64,000 bases of DNA from the NCBI GenBank assembly GCA_963691655.1, contig OY829327.1, positions 84,580,019 to 84,644,018 on the forward strand. Direction: 5' to 3'. Shown piece by piece: positions 35,701-47,700 of the stretch. Position 1 is the first letter of the stretch; each line of letters begins with the position of its first letter. This DNA comes from Toxonevra muliebris (taxonomy: Eukaryota > Arthropoda > Insecta > Diptera > Pallopteridae). The notes beneath the pieces were generated by a model that was not told where the DNA came from, did not search any database, and saw only the letters and a list, made by a program, of their open reading frames with translations. The position numbers and the translations under genes are program-made.

Positions 35701-38700
35701 TGGACGTGGCACCTCCTACACTACTCGAACATATTTTTCGGTATATCTCCGTAATCATTTATAGAATAATACTAAGATTTAGTTCAATAATGTTTCTAAA
35801 GGATTTTCTAAATTATGGTACATTATTGATAGTTGACATGAGTAGTGTTACGTCGGTACCATGATTAACTCGATACCTGTACTCATTAAAAATATCGAAT
35901 AAAAGTATTGATGCTACTCAAATATTTGAACAAAAGTATCGATATTTACTCGTATCGTACTAATTCTATTTTTTTCAAACGAAATTAAAATTATCAAAGA
36001 AAAAAGTAAAATGTAAATAATTTTAAGCCAAAATGAGCTTTAATTGTTTTGAAAAGATGTTGGGTTTTTCGAATACTTTTTTTTTAAATACATCGTATTT
36101 CTGTGGTCACAAACAATAACAAGACAACACGACTTTTGTCGAATTCGAGTTGTTATCATAATTGAAATCTTCATATACGATTTTAAATTGTGTCAACATT
36201 TTATGAATATCTGTTCAGTGGTTTACGAGATATTAAGGAAGGAAAAATAGTACAACTCAGCAAAAGCATTGGCTACTTTTTGAACCGTAGCTCAAAAGCT
36301 ATTGATGATTGCAGGATTTACTTAACGGTATATTGTTTGCATACCATTACCTGAGATATTTAAAAAAAAGTGTATAATTTCTTAGAAAACTTTTTTCACA
36401 ATTGCATTTGAAAAAACACATTTATACTGTTATACCAAAGAATATATAATAAATAGAAGGCGCATCACGTACAAATTTATTTGTACAAAAATTTTGTTCT
36501 ATGGAGCCATAACTGCCTCCAGTTTACTCTCAAAATTGAGTTGTCCTCATAAAAGTAATGAGAGGTTGAAATAAATTGTTTCTTTTGCTGTTGTCTTTGT
36601 TTACTGAGAGGGAGAAGTTTTGTGTTTTCGTTTTTTCATGTTCTTTTTGGTGCTTGCAATATGAGCTGGTATTTCATTATTTATTAGTATTTATGTATGT
36701 CACAGATTATAAAATTCAAATCCCCAGTTGTGACGAGAAAAAATAGGAATTTTTCAAGAATTTTTTCTAGTTAAACTACTAAAGTTTTTTATAAAAACTA
36801 TTTATTATCTAAAAGTACATGTATTGAACTTAACTTTAAGAAATTAGCCTTTCTGGAAATCATGTTTCGGGGTGATCAATATTTTGCAAATCTAGATCAT
36901 TTGAAATCCAAAAATGAATTTGATTTACTTTTATTATAAGATTATCTAGTGATTTATCAAAAGATTTGAAAAAATATACATATTTAACAAAATGGTCAAT
37001 GTCAACAGTTCAATTTTCACTAACTAACACTGATTTTTCAGTTGTAAAAAAAATGGTTTGCATAAAAATAATCCTTCGATTAATCTCCAGATTATTATGT
37101 ATTGAAAAAGCATATTCAATTTAAAGATAATTGGTTTAGTAGTTGTTGAATAAGCGTGGTCACCGACTTCAATAACCACATTTTGAGAAGAACGTGTTTA
37201 ACCCATATCGTTCCGGTACTAGATACCATGATCCATTTTGGACAATTTTCAAAACGCAGTTTTCACACATCTTCAATAAGAAATTTTGCTACTTAAAAAG
37301 ATAAAAAAAAATATTCTGAATTTATTTTAGAGGCTATAGTGGTTTTTGGCTTACTACAAGAAAATAAGGTGACCAGGTATAAAAAAAAATTGAAAATATT
37401 TCTACGCTACACCATGAACAACAAGTATTCCCTGGGATCAAATATATTAAGCACATTATTTTAGAAGTTATTATAAGTTAAAAACAGCAAAAATGCATTT
37501 TAGTTGAATTCTGCCTATTTTCCCATACATTCTTCACAAAAGTTTGGTCAGCTGTAGCCTCTGGAAATATATAAGGACCAGTGAAGTTATAACTTTCACA
37601 TCAAGTTTGTTATTTTATCTAGGCGAATTTGCCATTTCAATGCAAAATAATTAATTTTACTATTTTTTGTTGATTTTCAAACCCACATTCCAAAAAAGGA
37701 TGAACAGCCAGATGAACCTTGAAGTCAGGTGAAAAACAATATTTTTAAATTATTTAAATTAAATTTTAAAGTCAATATATATAAAAATATTATTCAGTGA
37801 TTACTTTTGGGAAACTTTGTAAATGTATTTTTGACGAATTTTCAAAGTTGCTGTTCGATTAATCGAACGTTGGGGATGATATGAGTTAAAGTTTCAACTT
37901 TGATGTCAAGAAATTTTTTTTGAAATATTTGGTTTTTTGAAATGCAAACACCGATTGACTAAAACTTTTTATGCTTTTTCGAATACAAAAAAAAAAAATT
38001 ATTACTAAAAAACAAAGTTTGCGACGACCATAATTTTGGGTCACAAATTGAAAAAAAAAAAATCAAATAGGTGGGAAAACAATATTGATACTCGGCAACG
38101 CAGAAAAAAGGAAACATATGTACCTACATATTAAACGCAAAAAAAACATTCCTATAAAACTATATGCAGTCTCACTTGGCGGCACTCTATAATGATTTGA
38201 GAGAACCTAAGAAAAAAAAACACCAAGAGAGTGCATGGGAGAGAGAAAAAGCAAAATAACTTAGTGGTTCTGCTCTTCCTCTTTACTGCGACCGCCCGTA
38301 CCCGAAACGAAAGCAACATATTTAAGAAACATTTTGAGAGATGCGCCTTCTATGTATTGTATATTCTTTGGTTATACTTTGTGGCCACGGAAGAATAAAC
38401 CCCCTCATTATGGATAGACTTCCCATGATTACATGAAAAATAAGTCCCAAATTATCACTAGAAACAGTACTTAAAAAAAAAGGCAGCCAGCTAATTTTGT
38501 GCGAATGAAGCTCATTGGCCCATAATCATTGTAAAAAATAAAGGAAAGTTTTACTAGCAAACTTTGGCTTTATTTATTGCAGAATTGATTTGTCAAGTGT
38601 TCAAAATTATTTTCATATTGAAAAAATTTTTCATTTCGCAACTCTATAATAAATGTGAGTTGCAAGTAAATACTCATTTCAAAGTATCGAGTACAAAAAT

Positions 38701-41700
38701 TACTTAATACACGATAACGTATCGATATTTACTCATTATTACTCGTATCGACGTAACACTAGACACAAGAACTTTGGTTGTCAGTGAGATGCTGGAAAAA
38801 GTGAAAGGGTTATAGAAAGTGGGCGTGTTACTCTTCATGCAAAGAAAACGTTTGAAACGGTATACCTGAGAGACCATAGCAAGGAAAACATTGAAAGTTT
38901 GTTTGTGAAGGCAGTAAGCTGGTTTTTGGACAAATGAGGGTGACAGCTCCTATAAAAACGAATTGCCTGAAACGGCATATGTGGGGGACAATAGGAAAGA
39001 AGGTAATGAAAGTTTGTATGTGAAGGCGTTATGTTGGTAGTTAGTAGTTATCGGGAAGACAAAGCAAAAAAGGTGATGACGGTTTATTTGTTAAGGTCAG
39101 ATGTTGATTCCATTAATTAAGAAGAGATTTAGCACTATGGGACAAGTGGAAGATCGGAGGCTGTAATGCTCATAGTCATTTTCAAAACCAAGGTTTTTTG
39201 TTATTGTAATTTTTGTATTACCCAAACTTTACCAGGATCGTATAGTGAAGCTGGCAAAAGCTCAGCTAGTAGACTATAATACCCAAAGTTCCTAATTAAT
39301 TTTTTAATATATTGGTGTGTTTTGTAGTTTGTTCAAAGTTCATACCATTCCCGATCTTTTTTTATACGATTTTTTATCATGCAGTTACCACAAAAACAAA
39401 ACCATCCGATCGTGATGTCATCTTTGGTAATGCAAAAGTGCTACTAGCCAGAAAAGGCGGCTGGGAAGACTCACGTATCGATTGGTTAACTGAGCTTGAA
39501 CGACGCCAGGATATGCGTCGTAAACGACACATGCAGCAACAGCGAACACCCCCTGCTATTACTTTGGAGCAACTGAATGAATATGATGATGATGATAAGA
39601 GTATATTTGATATTTGTTGTTTTCCATGTGGTATGGCTGGTATGCTGGTATGGCAAATGAATTGAAATGAGGACACATATAATAAATAAGGTGGCAGACA
39701 GTGTGGAGGTTTATATTCTTGATAGCGAATCCAATGAATTTGTTCATCACTCAAGAATATCTGTTTCAATAATTGAACATAAATATAAATAAAATGTAAT
39801 CATAATGTGATGGAAAACTAATAGTTGTCATAGTCTGCGAATATTACGAATAAAATAGTTTAAAATTTCCAAATGAGTGGTCGAATTTTTAAGAGCACTC
39901 TGAAGAACGCTCCCTGTGCTTTTCGATTTATATTGTTTTAAGGGTTAAATTTGCAGCGTTTAAAAGTTAATTCCCTCATTGTGAAGGTTACTGGAAGATA
40001 CTTGATTATATTGTATCATAAGTAGTAGGAAAATCTATATATTTTAAAGCAATCGATCCTTCGTTTATTGCAAGATAAAGTTATTCATAAAATAAATTGT
40101 TAAGTTGATATATAAAAACAAATGTCAATGCAGGAACAGTCCACTTAAAATCAACGACGCCTACATAGCGTAACAACTAAAACTGATTGCATTAATTTCG
40201 ACTAGACTTATGCCGTGGCTAGCTGCATTGATACCATATTTAAATGACTGTAGCTTGGCTCTTTGTATGTCGCTTGTAATTACATATACTTATACATATG
40301 CAGTTTGTGCATAAAAAATAGCTTAGTAAAACGACGCATAAATACAAATCGTAATTGTAAGTATGTCCATGTAAATATGTGTAGCATACCTTTTGGCGTT
40401 TTGTCTGGGTCAGGATTACCCAAGTAGAAAGGTCCTTGCCGTGTTGTTATTTCATGCACAATTATGCCAAAAGAATAAACGTCTCCCTTTTGTGTGCCTT
40501 CAGGTGGACGATTATTTTCCATTTTAAGTATTTCAGGCGCAGTCCAGAGGAATTCTGCAAAATTTAATTCAAGAAATTTCAATTGAGCTGATTGGCAGAG
40601 GAAACGAATTAAAATGGAAATAAAATTTCAATTTAATTTGTTTTGGCAATAATGGGCTTGCTTTTGCTGATACAATGTAACTGCATGTAAATTAACTGAA
40701 ATTGAAATTAAATTGAAATTTATCTACTCACTGCTCCAGTATGCATGGCTATTGCAATTTTCTATATCGCTGCAGATGTCATATTCTGACTTCCTCCTTA
40801 GTGAATGCAATCCAAAATCAGTGATTTTCAATACGAAACGTGAGTCGACAACGCAATTCGATGACTTCAAATTACCATGTGATTTAATATCAGAACTATG
40901 CAAAAACTGCATGCCACGCACGACATCATGCATTAGCGAAAGCTTGAACATCCAGTCCAGCTGGAATTGTTCATTTTCCAGTATATCTTGCAGCGAACCC
41001 TTCGGACAGTATTCGGTGAGTAGAAAACTTTTCGGAAGATCTAAACATGCACCGTAGAACTTCACCAAATGATCATGTGTCAAGTCTTTCATGCGTTTCA
41101 GCTCCAACATCAGTGACCGTGACAAACTCACATTATGTTCATCTATCAATTTGATAGCAACCTTGCAGCCCTTGTACAAGCCCACAGGTATAAAAATCTG
41201 TCGATCCCCGCTAAATGAACCCATATCTTCAGACATGACAGTGACTTGTGAGTTTTGTTTAATCAGCGAATGATAGGAGCCACGAGAACTGCGACCACCA
41301 AATTCATGGCACAATACGTCATCTATGGATACTTTCCATGCCATAGAATTGATTTCCGCTTCCGATTTATAATGGCGATAGCCGAAAAAGAAGCACACTG
41401 TCATGATAATCACCACAATTCCGAGTACAATCGAAAGTATTGCATAGCCGGGAAGTGCTGAAAATAGAAGAAATACGGGTTAGAAGAAAACAATAATTTT
41501 AATGGTACCCGTATATAATTTTTGTCAATGATATGTAACACTGTGCAACAAAATTTGACTGCAAAACAGTATCTGGGTTGTGGTACGGTTTTTCTCGAGT
41601 GTTTTTCGCTTATCCCAAAGCTGTAAACATTTTTTCGGGTTATTTCCGATTCGTGCAAATTCGTTTTGTGTTTTAATTTGATAAGGTAGGTGGTGGATGA

Positions 41701-44700
41701 AAATTTTCTGTTTTTTATTTCGATTTTCAATTTGCCGTAAGATGTCGCTTATATTAGGGGAAGGAGCGGCTATTGCCCTTACATGTCATTGATTAATCAC
41801 TTGATTTATATCGGAGGTACCACGACCACATTAATTGTTTTGCCCATTTCCGAACTTTTCCTCTTCCTCACATTTTAAAGTTATCCCATGTTGTTTTTCG
41901 AGTCATATATACTTAAGTAAATCCATATCTACCACATTAAGTGTGTCCATACCTACGACGCAGTATTTCCTTTGATATCACCTTGCGAGAGCTTAATTTC
42001 TATGGGGTGTACCATGCCCACTGGAACGATTTTCATAGATTTGCATGAAATACTTTACTTGACTCCCTTTGACTTGACCGATTTCACTTGTATGGGAGAT
42101 GTGCCCAATATTCATGATTTTCGCAACATTTATTCTAAACGATATTTTAACCGTGAGTACCGAATATATAAGTGTTTTTGAAAATTTTATTTGTATGGGA
42201 GGTACTACGCCCACTTGACCGATATTCCCCAATTCGAAATTTGACCTCCTCTTGATCAAAAGAAATGTTTGCACAACGTTTGGTTGATATTCCTCAACTT
42301 ACACAGACAGATGGACGGACAGACAGGCATGGCTAAATCGACTCCGCTATGCATGTCGATCATTTATACGTATGTATGGGTTTACAAACAACCGTTACTC
42401 AATAAAAACCAAAAAAAAAAAAAACGAAGCTTAACCGAAGAAAACTTCTAAATATTCAAGTAGAAACACTCGAGAAATGCCGTGTGGCAACCCAGATACT
42501 GTTTTGCTGCTGTGCAGTGTAATCATTAATTTCAATGGGCTCATTTACCTACATATACACTTACATTTATCCGGACACAGCGAACCATCATAACCGCATG
42601 TCGGACTATCGGGCGGCGGCTCCAATCGATTGCCCGCCCAGTGTATCACTTTTCCAGCTACGTACTCTAAACGATTATGTAGAAAATGTGCCACAATTTC
42701 AAAACGTCCCGTTGTCGGATTCATGTCGAGTAGCGAGTATGCGGATATCCGGTCACCATTGGCATCGATAGTCACATTGCCAGTGATGCCGGTAAAACTG
42801 CGATTCCACATCCGGCGCACCATATCGGTGCCATTAATAGGACGCGTTAAAACACTGGGATCTTCGCGTATGCTATCATTCAATGCTTTGGCATACAACA
42901 ACACGCCATCGAAGAAGGATGTCACAAAGGCGGAGATTGGCTCGTTGTCTTGGAATGTGTAATTGTATTTGGCTGCGGCGATGGCTTTTATCTGTGGAAT
43001 GGACGTACAAGTAGAAAGAAATAAAAAACAAAGAAATAAATGAAAAAATTAAATGAGTCGTTTGTAGTCTTTGTCATTGTTGCTACTTTTTTGACTCGTC
43101 GAGTGGCAGTTCATTTTCAAAAATAACATTAAAAAAAGGGGGAAAATAAATTAAAAGGATAAAAATCTCAAATTGTGAGCTGAAGTTTGAAGCGTAAAAA
43201 GCTAAGAATTGTGAAAGATAAGAAGGTTGTAATTTCTTCTTTAAGAAATACTGTGATTTAATTTGTACTTAGAGCTCCGGACAACTTCTCGACAAACTGC
43301 TAACCGATACCCCGAGAGGGCTCACCGTTGGACATCAAGGCAGTTTAGTGTGTTTATGTCTCAAACCGCCCTGTATGCATTTGCAGCTTCTAACATTGTA
43401 CATTAAGCAGTTTTAATTATATTTCATTTACACATATTTCTTTTTTTGAATTGATTTATATAATATATAAATATTAGAATCAAAAGTTACTTTTGTCCAT
43501 CACATGTTATTTTGAGAAAAAGCTTAAAAACTTTTTGTTTTTTAAAGAAACAAAAGCTTGCGGTTTTAGGCATTTCGTTTAGCTACGTATGATGAATTTT
43601 ATCATTAAAATAACACTCGTACATTTTCAATTAGGTAGTTAAAAGCTATAAATAATTAAAAATTGGATAAGGTGATTTTTGATATATCTGAATGGACAAG
43701 AAGCATTTTGTTACTAACCGTTCCGGATAAGGTAATGTTTAATACAACTTAGTACAAATACTCTCATACTAAAACTGAATTTCTATTTTAATTTTTGCGT
43801 AAAGAATGCAGTCTGCTGATTAGCGTAGTTTCTGGACATTACTTTTAGAAGTATCATGCAAAAAAGCTCAGTTTGGTGGAAAAGGACCTATGCAGATACT
43901 GTAATCAGTCTGTCTTGCCTAGATTAAGGATGTTAGGGAGTTCGTACTTTCTTTCCTCAAATGACATAGCCAGTATAAAACTACGGGTAGTTTTAAACTG
44001 GAAACAGTGTTAAATATAGCTCGAAGTTCTTATTGACTTTAAAAAGTTCGTGGTAACACTATGTGAGGCATTCGCCGCCATCTCTAACTTAATCTCTAAC
44101 TAGCCAAACTGCTAAATGGTGACATAAATTTACAATTTTTATTGAATGAAGTTAATTTGAGCATACCGAATCGTTGTACAAGGTATCCAGTTACGATTAA
44201 ACTAAGTACCTGCCGAACTAATTATGCCAAAAATTAGTCTTTTTTACAGATAAATAAAGTAACCTTCATGGGTTACTTGATTTATCTTATAATCAAAAAT
44301 ATTATTTTAAAATTTTTAAATGAATTAACCAGCTGATGATAACATAATCTGTGGCTGTTGTTTGAAAACCACTAGGATAGTTAATTTCACCCTTCCACGT
44401 GTCGCGTCGTACAGAGCAGTCCGGACTGTGCCTGTTTCGGGCAACGATCCGTTTGTTACGCGGATGCGCTCCTCGTGCGGCTGGGCGGGTGAGTAGGTCG
44501 GTTGGGATTCGTCGAAAAACTTCTCGCGAATTGTTCATTGTTTGTTAAATTTTCACACAAAATTATCACTCATTTCTGTTTCGATTGTTTAAAAGCGATA
44601 GCATTAAATGAATAATGATGTTTAAATATACGCAAACAATGTTTATAACAGTTTATAAAAACTGATTTTAGGGGCTACAAAATAAAGACGGATAATGTGC

Positions 44701-47700
44701 ATTTTGCAATATATTGCTAGGTGGATAAGATTAGGTTTTGCAACTAATAGCAATTTTATTTGATTTTTAAAATTTTTTACAACCAACTTGGTAATTTGTA
44801 TTTTAATTTATGCAATAGCTCTGTTTGCTATTTTTCGAACTGCATTACTAGGAATTTTTTTTTTTTGATAAGAGTAACTTTTGATTCTAATAGACACATA
44901 TATTTATGTATAAATATATAAAAAGCTCGCCAGAATATTTTTGCAAGGAAAAGCCTCAACGCGCAAATATTATCGCAACTAATTCATTTTTTGTTGGATT
45001 TCATTTACATTTAACCCTCAGTAACATTTTCAGTAACTTAACCCTCTAGTTCCGAAAATGTTTTGTGATGTGATTAATATTGGTGTAAAAAACATACGTT
45101 CGATCTAAAAACCATAAAAAGATTATAATTGTGGTTTTATGGAGTGGGAAAGTTTGAAGGCCTAAAAGTATTTGTGGTTGAATGAGGTTTTTTATCAATT
45201 TGTTTTAAGTAAACAAATATTTTATATAAAATATTCAAATTCCCGGCTATTCTAACCTAACTCGAATTCTTGAATTCAATCAAAATAACTAATTTTCCTG
45301 TTTTTCACAAATATTTTACTTTGGCTGCCGCTAACATCTGTAATACGCATCAAAACTCATAACTAGTGGCAATTACACATGTTTCGATTAAGGCTGTTTA
45401 GAAGCTCGCTTGGTAACTAGAGGGTTAATGTACGATTGCATTACTTTTTCATCTTCCTTTCTAAAGATTTTCACATTTTTGTTAGATTTGTTTGTTTTCG
45501 TTTTTATATTTGTCAATATCATCTTACAACATGTTACTAACCTCATTGGAAACACGTGTATATTCTTCGTCGTTTGGTTGCTTGGGTGTCACCGTCAACA
45601 TGGCAGTATAAGCCTTCCGAGCGCGCTCATTATTCTCCATTGTATCATTTTTATCAAACCATGGCTGCGATGTAATGTGCGGAACACTGTAGAAAAGGAG
45701 GAAAGAGAAAATAGTTGTATATAGTTGACGACAAAGAGAAGGGAAGAAAGTGTGATATATACATATATGTACGTACACACCACTCGTTTTGTGCAAGACT
45801 GTCATAAGTAAAAAAAAAAAAAATTTTTTGATAAAGCCGCGGATAAGAGAGAATGAAATGATCATTGATGATTGGAACGGAACTATATAAATATATTTTT
45901 AAATAGAATTTAATAAGATAACATTATATTGGATTTTACCATATCTCTAAAATGTCTATACAGTAGCTATTCTTTACTGAGTCAGAATAAAGAACAAACA
46001 TCTTCCTTAAAGTCTCAAACGGATTCTTTTTTTATAGCCACAAAGTTGTACGTAAGCGTTTTTATTTTTTTGTTCTATAAGCCATTTAATTTGTGACAGA
46101 TAATTACCCCCGATTGTTTGCTCACAGTCGAATTGCGCTGCTCCAGCTAGAATTGGAAGAAACGCGGTCAACCATTATATTTTATACAGAAATTATTCAA
46201 AAATTCCAAAACACAGTCTTGTGTGTCTTTTACCAGAGCTGTAAAAGAGTGCAATCAATTGAGGATATAAGTCACAAATGAATAATAATTTTTGATTGCA
46301 TAATATATTTGACTCCAGAAAAAAAATGCAGTTGGAAGTCTTTTTTGGAGTCGCCGATTGGTTATTCATTTAGAAAAGTATTTTTTAGAGTTAAGGGAAT
46401 GCAGCCTTTTTTTGAAATCATGAGACTGCAAATCTTATGACTCCAAAATCATAACTGCTTTGAAGCCACTTGAAGTCCCTTGAGTAACCTTGAACTCAAA
46501 TGCAGTCATTTGGAGTCAATTGCAATTTGCAGTCAATTGGAGTCACTTGGAGTCTTTTGGAGTCAATTGGGATTTTGAAGTCAATTGGAGTCAGTTGAAG
46601 TCTTTTGCAGTCAATTCTGAATTTGAAGTCAATTGGAGTCTTTTGGAGTCAATTGGGGATTTGAAGTCAATTGGAGTCACTGTTTTTACGAGTTATAGCT
46701 GAGATATTGTTAATGCATTTGAGTTCAAGGTAACTCAAGTGACTCACAGTGACTTCAAGTGACTCCAAGTGACTTCAAAACAGTCATGATTTTAAAGTCA
46801 TAAGATTTGCAGTCTCGTGATTTCAAAAAAAGACTGCACTCCCTTGACTCTAAAAAAGACTTCTAAATGAATAACCAATCGGCGGCTCCAAAAAAACTTC
46901 TCACTGCATTTTTTTATTCTGGAGTCAAATACGTTATTCAGTAACTACAATCATGAATGGTGGGTTATTAACTGTGATTTCAAGGTATTGCAATTAAATT
47001 TATTGCATTTTTTAACAGCTCTGTCTTCTACCTATAAAACTTTACATTTTACTAATGATTAACTTTCTCCCCTCTTACGTATTCCACCCAAATCAATTTC
47101 TGTTTTATTTATTTTATAGTATGCTTAATATATGCAGTAGCTATGTGCACATCAATATTATGAAAGAATCACACACACTGAAAATTTATTAATAAATAAA
47201 CAATAATAAAATTGTTATCAGTGTCAACGTTTAAAATATTCAATGTCAATATCAGAGCTGCCCCAAAGGAAACTGTTGGTAAAGTAATATAAGACAAATG
47301 CAATCACAAACCTGTGATGTTGTTGTATTGACTTCACCAATCACTTTATACTGGGGTAAAAATACTTTAACAATGTTGTGAGTTATACAAGTAAGGGCGT
47401 CATACCTAAGTCAAAAAATAAAAATATTTTTTTAGAAATTGTAGAACGCAATAATGACACATACGTATGTACTCTTCTCAGGACAGGAAATTATTAGACT
47501 AAAAAAAGGTAATTTAATTGATTACAAGGAAAAGGCGAAAAGCAATTTTAATTTCATGACTTTAATCTTCATCGTTCTTAAATTTTTCGACATACATAAT
47601 TGCCATTAGTTTTTATACATTTCTGAAGCCGGTAGATCCATTTCGAAAAACAGTCCTCAAAATCGGTTTGTTTGGTTTGTAACTTTAACATTAACTGAAT

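Noticed and set aside
46490..46702. 70-residue frame with NWSQLES-type repeats
   Set aside because: Direct product of the GAGTC minisatellite; no start context or conservation argument.
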